DNA of 64,000 bases, taken from Nilaparvata lugens. Its lineage: Eukaryota; Arthropoda; Insecta; Hemiptera; Delphacidae. Positions within the stretch are counted from its first letter, which is position 1. Each line of letters opens with the position of its first letter. Both the position numbers and the translations under genes were made by a program. Location: contig NC_052515.1 of the NCBI RefSeq assembly GCF_014356525.2, positions 18,805,375 to 18,869,374 on the forward strand. Direction: 5' to 3'. The notes beneath the pieces are model-generated. The model searched no databases, was not told where the DNA came from, and saw only the letters and a list, made by a program, of their open reading frames with translations. This document shows, in pieces, positions 20,583-31,584 of this stretch.

Positions 20583-21659
20583 ATGGCAGTGGATGAAGTT
20601 GACAGTTGCTTGTGTGGTCGGTGTAAAAAACCAATCAATAAGAATGATATATCGATTCAGTGTAGTGCTTTATGTGGTGAAAAATTTCATTCAAAGTGCG
20701 AAAACATTTCATCAGTAAATTTCGGGAAGATATGCGAGCTGGGTGATCTGGTAAGGTGGCACTGTTCCAGTTGTGATTTGAGGTTAGATCAGTTTCGTCT
20801 ACTACAGTTCAAACCGGTTGATCTACTAGACTTAAATATTAAACTGAATGAAATTGTAGATAGAATCAGTGATGTGAACATTGAAAATATCAAATTGTCT
20901 GAAATGTTAAATTCCACTTTGCAATGTACCGGTAATACCAATCTTCAATTGGAATGTAGGCCTTCTGCCAACGGTAGGAGATCGTCAATTGGTAATCTCA
21001 GCTTTGAAGGATTTCCTAGTCCTAATCCCAAGGAGATTGATGCGATTGCTACTAGAAAGAATAATTTGAAGAAATCTGTGAAGTCTAAAGTGGAGAAGTT
21101 CGAAAAAATAGCAAACTCAGACTTGACTGTTGATAACAATAGCTTTGTGATTTCCAATAATCAGAGTAAAAATCAAACAAATACTGAAGCTTTTGAAACG
21201 GGCAATAGGACTGAACATCAGGTTAGTACTCATTTGCATGCAGATAGTGAAAGTTCAAGTATATCTTTAAGGGAAAAAGAAAATGACTGGAAACTAGTGA
21301 CAGGTAGAAGGCAAGCAAAGAAAGTTAATAAGCCTAATCGCAAATTTGATCACAAACTCATTATAGGCTCAGGTTCGATTGGCTCAGAGCTTCTATCTGG
21401 TGAAAAAAAGGCCTGGTTCCATTTGGGCAAAATCAAAAAAGGAACTTCTGTGACAGATGTTGAATCATTTCTGGCATCAACTTTCCCTCAGCTTGATATA
21501 TTGGTGGAAAAGCTAAACTCAAAGGGTGCTTATGATAGTTTCAAGTTGGGTATTGATTTCAATCATCGTGAAAAAATTACAGAGCCTTCATTGTGGCCAA
21601 AGAATATTACTCTGAGGCGTTTTTTATTCATGAGACCCAGGGGGAGCCAGATGAAATAG
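20583..21659 (+). CDS. LINE ORF1 with PHD zinc finger, intact
   Basis: 358 residues. An N-terminal PHD-type finger at residues 9-60: 'CLCGRC', 'CSALCGEKFHSKC' and 'WHCSSC' supply the Cys4-His-Cys3 ligands. A possible short helical segment follows, then a Ser/Asn-rich linker and a conserved C-terminal part ending 'SLWPKNITLRRFLFMRPRG'. This matches ORF1 of CR1-like LINEs, thought to act as the RNA-binding or targeting subunit of the retrotransposon RNP. The remnant at 9236-10324 is the same family. An endonuclease fragment follows at 21690. The frame is uninterrupted although the element has no RT, so it is a dead-end copy; it opposes the DUF4806 gene and lies in its intron. Confidence 0.8.
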   Translation: MAVDEVDSCLCGRCKKPINKNDISIQCSALCGEKFHSKCENISSVNFGKICELGDLVRWHCSSCDLRLDQFRLLQFKPVDLLDLNIKLNEIVDRISDVNIENIKLSEMLNSTLQCTGNTNLQLECRPSANGRRSSIGNLSFEGFPSPNPKEIDAIATRKNNLKKSVKSKVEKFEKIANSDLTVDNNSFVISNNQSKNQTNTEAFETGNRTEHQVSTHLHADSESSSISLREKENDWKLVTGRRQAKKVNKPNRKFDHKLIIGSGSIGSELLSGEKKAWFHLGKIKKGTSVTDVESFLASTFPQLDILVEKLNSKGAYDSFKLGIDFNHREKITEPSLWPKNITLRRFLFMRPRGSQMK

Positions 21660-22060
21660 GGATGTCAGTGCAGTCGGTGCCAGTCTCTGCAGTGAATAAT
21701 AGAACTTCTTTGCTTTCTGTAATGTACAATGCCTTAGTAATAAGCTGCATGAGATAGAAGCAATAATGCAGAGTGAGATGTATGATTTGTTGTGCTTCTC
21801 AGAACATTGGTTAAGAAAATGTGACCTTGAGATGATTAGGATAAATTAGTTTGCTCTGGCTGCTGGGTTTTCTCGTGTTGCTCAGAGGAATGGAGGTGTT
21901 GCAATTTTTGTAAAATATAATTTGAATGCTGCATGTGTAAAGGGATTTCATGGACAGAGTTTGATGCTGCCACGCAGTATAGGAGACATCATGACAATTT
22001 TTCATAATGCAATCGAAGGTGAGATGAACATGTTGAGTATTTATTTTCAATTTTTCGTTT
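21660..22060 (+). pseudogene. LINE endonuclease fragment following ORF1
   Basis: In one frame: 'NVQCLSNKLHEIEAIMQSEM', 'YDLLCFSEHW', a stop, then 'GFSRVAQRNGGVAIFVKYN'. This is the N-terminal third of the APE-like endonuclease, parallel to 8592-9224 ('YNIQCLSNKIYEIEAIEHF', 'LCFCEHW', 'GVAIFV'). Similarity ends by about 22060 and no RT follows, so this element too has lost its 3' part. Confidence 0.75.
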
Positions 22061-22178
22061 AAATTAACCTCTTAATTTGATTATTAAAACCGGCGCTTTT
22101 TAGAATCACCCTTTATATTGTGCGGATACAGAAGAAAAATCCAGAACCAATTTTTTCATGCAAAATTTCCTTTACTAG

Positions 22179-22795
22179 ATACAGAGTGGCCCAAAAACTC
22201 GTATTTTCAGTTATTTGTTCAGTTCTCAGCTATTTCCAACAGATCCAGTAATCGGACAGAAGAACTCGCTGTAGCCTTTTTTAAGATTATGAAATCTGAA
22301 TAAATATATTATTCTCAACTCTCCAATGAGTACTGAGTTGAATTTTTCAAGAACGAGTAAAATTTTGAGAAGAAATTAATTTTGATGAATTTCAGTTTTT
22401 GATCATCAATATCATCCAATTGTTCCCATTTAAATGAGATTCGAATTTTCTCTGGTCGTGATTTTGTGCTCCAAATCTGAGATCAGGTAGAGTGCTCTAT
22501 CTCATATAGATTTGAATGGTAACAATCGGAAGATATTGATAATCAAAAACTAAAATTCAACAAAGTTGATTTTTTCCTTAAAATTTTACTCATTTTTGAA
22601 AAATTGTAACTCAGTACGGTTCTCTTATTAAAGATAAAGAGTTCCGAGTGGTCTCATTTTTTTCAGAATTTCATCATCTGAAAAAGGCAAGAACGAATTT
22701 CTCTGTCCGATTAGGTACTGGATTTGTAGGAAATAACTGAAAACTGGATAAATAATCAAAAATACAAGGTTTTTGGGCCACTCTGTATCTTTATA
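22179..22795. mobile_element. Mariner-end foldback element, complete copy
   Basis: GATACAGAGTGGCCCAAAAA at the left is mirrored at about 22776-22795. The arms run about 245 bp each, sharing 'TCAGTTATTT', 'TCCAGTA', 'AATCGGACAGA' and 'TACTGAGTT', and meet near 22425-22520 around a short spacer. TACAGAGTGKCCC is a typical terminus of small mariner-derived elements. Non-coding; the short frames across it arise from the arm. Confidence 0.8.
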
Positions 22796-22801
22796 GCACA
22801 A

Positions 22802-23375
22802 GACTACTCTTGAATAATACATAAAAATAGAAATCTAAGAAAGATAGGAATAGTATAATATAGAAATAATATTCTAATATTTTTATTTATAAGAAAATAT
22901 TATCATGAAAATATTGGTTGGTTCTGAATTTATTTATCCATTTGTGGATACAATCTCAAATAATATAAATATAATTGGGAAACAATAGCAGGCTTTCCCA
23001 AAACTATTTTATTGCCAAATATTGATAGGTAATGGATAATATCCCAAAATGTTTTTAAGTTTTTACTGATGAAAGTTCAAGTTTAAATTTCATTGATGTA
23101 TCAAAAAATATAGTTATTAAAAATCAGAAATAGAATATAAACTGCCAGCAGGCCCCCTTTTTCATGTCTATATTGACTGGACTAATATGGTTGCAACTTT
23201 GAGCAAGCTATTGTGAACGCATTACCGTACTGGGAAAAAACATACGGTACCTATAGTCTTTTTTCTTTAGGGCTACTCTTGAATAATACATAAAAATAGA
23301 AATCTAAGAAAAATAGGAATAGTACCTATAATATAGAAATAATATTCTAATATTTTTATTTATAAGAAAAATATG
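22802..23375. repeat. Direct duplication of ~100 bp
   Basis: 22802-22900 recurs at 23272-23375 in the same orientation, sharing 'GACTACTCTTGAATAATACA'-like, 'AAATAGAAATCTAAGAAA' and 'AATATTCTAATATTTTTATT' blocks. The second copy has a CCTA insertion. The intervening ~370 bp shows no gene. Confidence 0.7.
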
Positions 23376-23428
23376 CTAATTTTAAAATGGGTACTTGAAT
23401 TTCTGTTTGTTTTTATTCGTACATAGGT

Positions 23429-23955
23429 ACCAGGTATGGTTTGAAAAACAAATACGGCACAAATATGGTTTGAAAATACATCTACTACAGTGCAGTGTAA
23501 ATATGGCCTAAAACGCTAACCTTGCTAACATATAAATTAACATACAATAAAAATAAGTAACATCCATATTTACATAACCAAAAATGTCATATATTCGACT
23601 ATAAAGGAATACGGTAGCCTACTTACTCAGTACCGTATGCATTTCGATATCTCACTCCCATGAAATGGAGTTTTTGTGTTCCCGTTTGATGCACGGCCAG
23701 TATATGAGAATTATTTCATGGCCAGCTCATCAATCATTAATCTTCTCAAGATATTATTGACACATTGGCCAATATTAGCGCTCCCCACTGTCCTCATATG
23801 CTTTATCTAAAAAAATCAAAACAATTTTATTAGTACTGTGTAAAATGATCAGTCATGAATGGTTTGCGAAATGAAGGACATTCATTCTGCAAAAACGTTA
23901 TTTTTGAGTGGAGCTCAGTTCTGTTCAACTTATAGTAAGATTATTCTAGGAAAGA
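23429..23955. repeat. Duplicate of 20060-20580 including a DUF4806 exon
   Basis: Near-identical to 20060-20580 in the same orientation, from 'GGTATGGTTTGAAAAAC' to 'CAACTTATAGTAAGAT'. Differences are a handful of substitutions and small indels. The copies diverge just before the LINE ORF1 start at 20583. Confidence 0.9.
23627..23806 (-). pseudogene. Duplicated DUF4806 exon with in-frame stop
   Basis: The minus-strand exon is flanked by TTTTTTAG and GTAAGT, like its twin at 20269-20438. It is 10 bp longer: 2 bp near the start, a 3-bp insertion after 'LAMK' that creates TAA, and a 5-bp insertion just before the donor. The 5' part reads openly as 'RTVGSANIGQCVNNILRRLM' whereas the twin is shifted there. 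So each copy is damaged at a different place. Relative to the next exon (19007) its donor phase is wrong. Confidence 0.75.
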
Positions 23956-24819
23956 AGCTGAAAGAAATCTACGATGTCTCTCAGATGACGTTCCAAAAAT
24001 GATGCAGTAAAATGCGCGCGTGGGGGCCCTGCACTCTTAGACTCCCTATGTTCAATACAAATTAACAGAAAATTTCATAACTATACTCACTATAGGGGTT
24101 ATCTTTCCTATTAGTTGAAGAGATCCAAACATACAGTTACAGTATTTGACAATTCAATGTTATGTCTTCATGTAATCACGATTTCCACGGTTTGAGTTAA
24201 TTTTAAGAATAATGGTCATTAAATTTTCTCAGCATTGAACTTTACACAAGTTCTATCCTTTCAAGATACAAGGTTATTATTAAATATTCAGTTATATTCC
24301 TTCCAAAACCTTGCGAATTCTAATAAACATTGAAGTTGAAAATATTTTACTAGTACTGTTGAATATCCAAACAAATTTTGCGTTGGAAATAATCGATTCA
24401 TGTCATCATAATGTCTCTAAAAGAAAAAGTTATAAATTTGATAAGAGATCCTTTTCTATTCATTGGAAATTGTATCGGTAGATGCGTTCCTTTTTTGAAT
24501 TAAAAGTTTAAAATACTCCTCTGAAACACTTTGTATAACAAGGCATGAGCATAATGTACCTAGATTGTAAACCACATCGTCTTTGACTTTGGTGTAGGCT
24601 ACTTATCGGATAATACACTAAATGGATAAATAACTAATTGAATGAATAAATCAAGACATACCTATATAATATTTTTTCGTTGGGGCTATTCTTAAATAGA
24701 AATAAAAAAGAAAACTCCAAGTACCCTTTTTTTAAATTGTTTATTTACGAAATGTTTCGACCTTGATACCATTATCATGTAATTGAATAAAATAAAATGA
24801 ATAAAAAATAACATTGAAT

Positions 24820-25490
24820 AGATACTATTACAAGCTTCTTATTTCTGATCATAGCTAGTACATTCATATGATTTTTCAAACTGTTAATTTTGAATTTATA
24901 TTTAATAATGATAATAATAATACTGAGGATGATGCCCACATAAGCTCATAGGCTTGTGCGTGGGTAATGAGTGAGAGGGATGATGATGAGAGGTGACTAC
25001 TTTTTAGTTAGTCAAGACCGTCGGCTTATCGTCTCCTCTGAAAGACCATATCTATGTGATTGTGCTGTGGTCGAAAACTTTTGCCCCCGGTCGAGATTAG
25101 AACTCGGGTTCTCTTGATAATTAGACCGGTTCATTATCACTTACTCTAACGAGCCATCCAGTTAAATTTGCATGATTTTATAAAAAAAGGATTATTGATG
25201 TCCAATTGAACTGAATTTATTATTTTATCTCTGTTTAATCATGGAAATATAAGTGTAAAACTGGGGCCCTGAAACCTGCACTGAATGTTAAAGACGAATT
25301 TCACATTTATGCGCCGGCAAAATTAATAAGAGATAAAATAATAAATTTGATTCAATTGGACATCAATAACCCTATTTTTGATAAAATCATGCAAATATAA
25401 ATTTAAAATTTACAGTCCTAGTCTGGAAAATCATATCAATGTACTAGCATAAGTGATCAGGAATAAGTAGCTTGTGATGTTGTGATAGTA
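24820..25490. mobile_element. Foldback MITE carrying a nested SINE
   Basis: Left arm 24822-24905 plus 25164-25232; right arm 25328-25490. Shared inverted blocks are 'ACAAGCT.CTTATT', 'CTGATCA', 'GCTAGTACATT', 'CATATGATTTT', 'AATTTATATTT' and 'TTATTGATGTCCAATTGAA'. Removing 24906-25163 restores an almost continuous left arm, so that interval is a later insertion. The core contains 'GGGGCCCTGAAACCTGCACT'. No coding frame. Confidence 0.75.
24906..25163 (-). mobile_element. tRNA-derived SINE
   Basis: On the minus strand the head reads GGATGGCTCGTTAGAGTAAG (A-box-like) and then GAGTTCTAATCTCGACC (B-box-like, at 25105-25089), the spacing of a tRNA-type pol III promoter. The body contains 'GACGATAAGCCGACGGTC', a motif I recall from hemipteran SINEs, and the tail is a run of ATT/ATG triplets ending near 24906. 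Length is about 258 bp. It sits inside the left arm of a foldback MITE, which marks both insertion edges. Confidence 0.7.
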
Positions 25491-25657
25491 TTTATTTAAT
25501 GCTATTTTCTATTCAATTACATGATAATGGCATCATGGCCAAAACATGTCGTAGGTATATAAAAAATTTTAAAAAAGTGTACTTAGATTTTTATTTTTTA
25601 TTTCTATTCAAGAAATATTTATTATATAAAATATTATATATTGCTGGAGTTACTCAC

Positions 25658-25787
25658 AAACGATTTTCTCCTCCCATTCTGACTGGAAATTGACCATCTC
25701 TCTCAATGGAAGTAAAGATTATCTGATGATATTTCCTCATCTATGCAAGCTCTTGTTATTTCACTGCTGTTTGGACTCGCTTCTTCG
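25658..25787 (-). other. Candidate upstream exon of the DUF4806 gene with start codon
   Basis: Acceptor CTATTACAG precedes 25787 and donor GTGAGT follows 25658. A start codon at 25697 opens 'MVNFQSEWEEKIV', ending in phase 1 at the donor. The 5' part would then be untranslated. The phase does not match either DUF4806 exon directly, so at least one further exon, or a different pairing, is needed. Supported only by splice signals and position. Confidence 0.4.
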
Positions 25788-26765
25788 CTGTAATAGAAAC
25801 AATAACTGAAATTAGGTCATGATTTTTTTAATTAAAGATAGCGATTAAATTAGAAAATTTCTCGTAACTTTGATACCGTATTACTATTAAAAAAATGAGT
25901 TGATTGAAATTAGGGATTCAATATTAAAAGGGAAAAGAAAATGTCAAAAGTTTCCTGATAACATAAAATGAAGCTTGATTGATTGATACAATCAATGATG
26001 TAGATTACAATATATACTGGCTTATAGGCCTACACTAAACTTATACAATAGCTTACAATACAGCAACGTATTAGATGAATTTACATAATATAAACTAAGA
26101 AAAATATTATTGAACTGTACAATGGTATGAAAAAAAATCAATTTGGAATAACTACCTATACAAGATAATAATGTAATGCATCTACATAAATTGGCGGAGC
26201 TTTGGACATATCAATGTCCATTCTTTGGAAAGAATATTAAAAATACCCTTCCCAGTAACTCTCTACCAAGTGATCAAAGATTATAAAAACAAGGAGTGTC
26301 CTATTCAGGAATATTGTATCCCAAATTCAAATCCCAAAAGCAGTGAACAACTAGTGTTCAAAATTTGAATATTTTTTATAAAATGGGATAGACATAGAAC
26401 ATTTTTGAAGAGAAAATAACTGTGGATTCATTCAACTATAGGTATTTTCTTAATAAGCTATCAGACTGAGTAAAAGATCAAAAGCGATTGCATGAAATTT
26501 TGATTCATTCTAACTCAACATTAAAAATAGAGTTGATACTATTTCAAATAATTTGTAGATAAATAAGAAGTGGGCAATATTTGTAAATTATTTAAAAATT
26601 GAGAAAATTATAAAGAAAGACGACTTCATTTCCAAATCTATTTGAAACTTCTGACAATACTGGATCTGACAACATCAAATAAGAATTTTCAAAACAATTT
26701 TGTTTCCAATACAATAAATCAAGTTGGTACTGTAATAAAAAAATATGGTTGTAGTTTTCATTTAC

Positions 26766-26880
26766 CTGCACTGACACTGTAGACTCAGGAGCAGACACAG
26801 TAACGAAGAGGAACGAAGACAAAAATGAAGAACACAGGAAACAGGAAAAACAACAGATAGAAACTCAATAATTAAAACAA
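26766..26880 (-). promoter_or_regulatory. Candidate first exon and promoter region of the DUF4806 gene
   Basis: A good donor (GTGCAG|GTAAAT) at 26766 ends a pyrimidine-rich minus-strand segment. One frame reads 'APESTVSVQ' after a hydrophobic run, but no in-frame ATG precedes it, so it is more likely untranslated. The transcription start would be right of about 26880; no TATA box is obvious. Confidence 0.3.
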
Positions 26881-27139
26881 ACCTATTATACACTATAACT
26901 AACTATCTCACTGGATTACTGGAGCGCACTGTGCGATATGTCATCCACTTTAAAGCTTTAAAGTTTAAACCGTAGTGAAAAGTGAACTAACAAACAGAAA
27001 TTCTCGAATGGAAGAACTCTTGTCTTGTCTCAGAAATTCAAAACCAAACCATCATCCCCTCCCCACTTCGTACCTTGGAGTTGGCCGTTGGACACACTAT
27101 AGCACGTATAGTGGAGAAATATAGTGGTGACTGGAAAAT

Positions 27140-27305
27140 AGAAAGTAGAAAGTAGGTGCATGTGCGTTTGTGTATGTGTGGGACTGTATGTGTGTGTGAG
27201 TGAGAGAGAGAGAAAGTGTGAGTGAGTGAGAGAGTGGGTGTGAGAAAGTGTGTGTTAGAGGGAGAGAGAGTGGGTGAGTGAGTGAAGGAGACTGCTAGAG
27301 GGCGA
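27140..27305. repeat. GT/GA-rich simple sequence
   Basis: Mixed GTGTGT, GAGAGA and GTGAGT runs with interruptions. No coding or regulatory feature identified. Confidence 0.8.
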
Positions 27306-27656
27306 GTATTGGATTCCTGTTTTCAGCCCAAAATGTACTGACAAAAAGCTGTCTTCCCTTTTGTTTGAAAATTGAATAGGGTAGTGCAAATTCCTGACCA
27401 TGAAACAAAACATTTTTTGTTGCATGTTCTATCCTTCAGCAGAAAACTGGAAACATGCTCCATGGACTGCTATATATATCGCTGATTGAGAAGCTCTATC
27501 AAATATAAGAAGCAGTTAATATTTTAATTGAATTAAAGTTACGTTAATTTCTAGCGTAATTTTGGGAGGATTTGAAAACATTTCCACCAAAACATCCTAG
27601 ACCTTAGTAGAGCGTATGTCAAATTGTAACATTTTATTAAAAAGTTCTCAAAAAGC

Positions 27657-27767
27657 TTATTTAACATTTTATCACAACCCCCAAGCAGCAATTAGATTTT
27701 TCTTAAATGATGGGTTCGCCCTTCATTTAAGAAAAATCTAATTGCTGCTTGGGGCTTGTGAGAGGGA
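27657..27767. repeat. Hairpin with ~38-bp arms; half-copy at 28192
   Basis: CACAACCCCCAAGCAGCAAT and the following 'TAGATTTTTCTTAAATGA' are mirrored after a 12-base loop, ending at about 27767. The left half with its upstream flank ('TTATTTAACATTTTATCACA') recurs in direct orientation at 28192-28233, 45 bp with almost no change. Confidence 0.85.
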
Positions 27768-28301
27768 TTCTCACAAATGGTTGCTTTTTGTGTAATTTGA
27801 AACAGATAAGGTTTGCTACCCAGACAGAAAATCTATTTCCAATTTTTTATTTTAATCTTGTTGAAAAATAGTGATCATTAACATGCTTGCATTTCTCAGC
27901 TTAGAATCAGATTTCTGACGAATTTCTCTATACCCATAATATACATTTCATAGTATGCAATTCACGATTATATAACATTATTATATAATGCATGATTTGA
28001 GTTTCATTCTATAATGTGTATAATTTTCCATCGAATATGCACTTTATTGTATAAATACCTTTTAAGGAATTCATCTGTAGTTCAGTATACTCTTGTACTG
28101 AACTATTACAACTGTTGTAACTATTACAACAGTTTTCAATTGAATTTTGTATTTCGTGAAGTGGGGGAATATCATGCCACAAATCAGGGAATTATTTAAC
28201 ATTTTATCACAACCCCCAAGCAGCAATTAGATTTTTAGATTAGGGCCAAGCCTGTTGTTCCTTCCCAATCATATTTATATGATTTGTTATTGTATCCACG
28301 T

Positions 28302-28417
28302 ATAAATAAATAAATAAATAAATAATAGATAGATAGATAAGATAGATAGATAGAATAGATAGATAGATAGAATAGATAGATAGATAATAGATAGATAGAT
28401 AGAAGATAGATAGATAG

Positions 28418-28488
<71 letters not shown>

Positions 28489-28532
28489 TATAGATAGATA
28501 GATAGGATAGATAGATAGATAGATAGATAGAG

Positions 28533-28607
<75 letters not shown>

Positions 28608-28644
28608 AGATAGATAGATAGATAGAGATAGATAGATAGATAGA

Positions 28645-28685
<41 letters not shown>

Positions 28686-28720
28686 GATAGATAGATAGAT
28701 AGAGAGATAGATAGATAGAT

Positions 28721-28777
<57 letters not shown>

Positions 28778-28814
28778 AGATAGATAGATAGATAGAGATA
28801 GATAGATAGATAGA

Positions 28815-28855
<41 letters not shown>

Positions 28856-28890
28856 GATAGATAGATAGATAGAGAGATAGATAGATAGAT

Positions 28891-28931
<41 letters not shown>

Positions 28932-28971
28932 GATAGATAGATAGATAGATAATAATAGATAGATGATAGAT

Positions 28972-29069
<98 letters not shown>

Positions 29070-29098
29070 GATAGATAGATAGATAGATAGATAGATAT

Positions 29099-29163
<65 letters not shown>

Positions 29164-29218
29164 AGATGATAGATAGATAGATAGAGATAGATAGATAGAG
29201 ATAGATAGATAGATAGAT

Positions 29219-29257
<39 letters not shown>

Positions 29258-29295
29258 GATAGATAGAGAGATAGATAGATAATAGATGATAGATA

Positions 29296-29358
<63 letters not shown>

Positions 29359-29436
29359 TATAGATAGATAGATGATAGATAGATAGATAGATAGATAGAT
29401 AGAGAGATGATAGATAGATAATAGATAGATAGATAG

Positions 29437-29474
<38 letters not shown>

Positions 29475-29496
29475 AGATAGATAGATAGATAGATAG

Positions 29497-29528
<32 letters not shown>

Positions 29529-29552
29529 GATAGATAGATAGAGAGATAGATA

Positions 29553-29593
<41 letters not shown>

Positions 29594-29755
29594 GATAGAT
29601 AGATAGATGAATGAATGAATGATGAATGAATGATGAATGAATGAATGATGAATGAATGAATGATGAATGAATGAATGAATGAATGATGAATGAATGATGA
29701 ATGAATGAATGAATGATGAATGAATGAATGAATGAATGAATGAATGAATGAATAA
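28302..29755. repeat. 1.45-kb compound microsatellite: AAAT, GATA, then GAAT
   Basis: A short (AAAT)n at 28302-28326 is followed by about 1.28 kb of GATA repeats (to about 29608) with frequent GA, TA or ATGA register breaks, then about 145 bp of GAAT repeats with GATGAAT variants. A block at 28610-28770 recurs almost unchanged at 28782-28950, so higher-order duplication has occurred. The two long minus-strand frames of ~500 residues (Ser/Ile/Tyr/Leu) are translations of the repeat, not proteins. Confidence 0.97.
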
Positions 29756-29759
29756 ATAA

Positions 29760-31040
29760 ACAAATATTCATTGGCGAATTTTCATTTCTAATTAGCTAGT
29801 CTACGGTGTAGAATCTTAATTCAGATAGCAACTAGGTCTATTGCTTGGTAGGTTTGAATGGAATTATTAATTATCAATTGGGAAAGAGTTCAGCAAGTGA
29901 CTTCTTCATTTCTTCATCATATTCTCTGATGTGGTGCGATCTTTTCAATTTTTGAGGGACAAGACGTGCCCCTCAAAAAGGTGGAATGAACATAAAAAAT
30001 GAAAGGAGAGTTGAACAAAAACATATTTCATATGGACTGAATGGAGGTTTCTTTGGAATCTAGTAACATAGCATAAAATAATATAATATATAATCTGAAA
30101 CATGATAAGTCTGTACCTATATTTTTCTCTCATGACTCACTTTTACGCCAATTGTCTAATGACTCATCATCCATGTCTAGTCTATTCTTTATTCAAATGT
30201 TATTCACACTCTTATTATCTCAGTCACTGAATTCACTCCATATCCAATGTCTCAGTTTTAAAAGTTTACTTGTTTTTTTTTATGTTTATCTCCCTTTTCT
30301 CCTTCCGATTATCAAGATTTATTGACTGATCCTCTAACCTTCAATTATGATTATTATACAATTTCAGAAGCTTCAATCAATTAATAATCAATGTAATTAG
30401 TGATTCCATTCAGGGTTGATTTCGATCATGAACTTCAATAAGAGTTCCAGTTCTATGCCAATCACCAGTTCAAATTTTAATCCACCAAATCCGTAGGCCT
30501 ATAAGCCTACATGTTGTTTGATTAAGACTCTTGAATAAGCGGTCAACCCTTCAATAAATAGCTCTGATCATTAATAAAATATAGCTCAACTACTTAGTAA
30601 TAAGTAAGAGACAATTATTGTCTAGAAAGCCTTATACCGTGAATAAACAGGTTTTCTATGTACTATCATCATAAAAAATTGTATACATAACAATCGATTG
30701 AACAATAACATTGATTTCATTCAAAGTCTACCCTTAAAGAAAATCTTGATTTCATATGAAGATGTGTCAAATAAATTATTCTCTTGTATTTTTTCTTCTG
30801 TAAAAGGGGACTCAATTAATGAAACATTAGAGTCACTATCTTCAATATAATATTAGGGCATTTCCAGCAGCTGAATAACTTTTATAACTGAATACAATGA
30901 AAACATACTGAATCAGACCAATTCAGCATTCAAAAAAGGCGCTGCACTAAACTTTAGTTCAAAATTCCAACACATGAACACTACAGGTTGGTCTCCTCTC
31001 CCCTGTATTGGAGGAGATTTTGGAAGGGAATATCCAAAAA
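29760..31040. other. No gene seen
   Basis: AT-rich intergenic DNA. I found no splice-framed exon, transposon terminus or RNA gene. The frame at 29945-30133 is unremarkable. Confidence 0.6.
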
Positions 31041-31050
31041 GACAATGTAA

Positions 31051-31401
31051 AATAGGCTACTCGAGGATTGTTTGACACTCGCAATAGAAGCAAAATTCAA
31101 GGGAATGCATAGCAAGCCATATTCAAGATCAATTCAAATCGGCTTTAACTGACAAGGGGTTTTCAAGGCAAAAGACTTGTTTGACCCATGCAATAAAAGC
31201 TAAATTCGAATGAATACCTATCGAGCCATATTCAAGATCAATTCCAATCAAGTCTGTCGGCTTTAACTGACAAGGGGTATTCAAGGCAAAGTCAAGACTT
31301 GTTTGACCCATGCAATAAAAGCAAAATTCGAACAAATACCTATCGAGCCATATTCAAGATCGATTACAACCAAGTTTGTTAGCCTTGAAAAACAAGGGTA
31401 T
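31051..31401. repeat. Three tandem ~118-bp units
   Basis: Starts at about 31051, 31162 and 31280. Each unit has 'GACTTGTTTGACCCATGCAA', 'AAATTCGA', 'GAGCCATATTCAAGATC' and 'GGCTTTAACTGACAAGGGG'. The first unit is the most diverged. Downstream to 31550 are scattered 'GATTCAAG'-type words leading to 'CTGACTGGG' and a TA run, similar in style and inverted relative to 15690-16150. Confidence 0.85.
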
Positions 31402-31584
31402 GCTGCTTTCGATTCTAGTATGGAAATTCAAGGGGATTCCGAGTTGAATGTCAAGCAAGATCGTTTCCAGCTGGATTCAACTTCAGCCTTGATTGGCAAG
31501 TGAAGGCTGCTTCTAATTCAAGCCTTGAATCAAGCCTTACTGCTGACTGGGTATATATATATATATATATAGATTCATGGCACA

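Noticed and set aside
26592..26822. Minus-strand frame resembling a signal peptide plus esterase start ('APESTVSVQ')
   Set aside because: No in-frame ATG, ends at a splice donor, and lies on the opposite strand to the esterase exons; better explained as an untranslated first exon.
28324..29755. Regular repeat array as a CRISPR
   Set aside because: Pure tetranucleotide repeats with no unique spacers, in an insect-type genome.
28240..29771. Two ~500-residue minus-strand open frames rich in Ser, Ile, Tyr and Leu
   Set aside because: They are translations of the GATA/GAAT microsatellite; tetranucleotide repeats without stops stay open in several frames.
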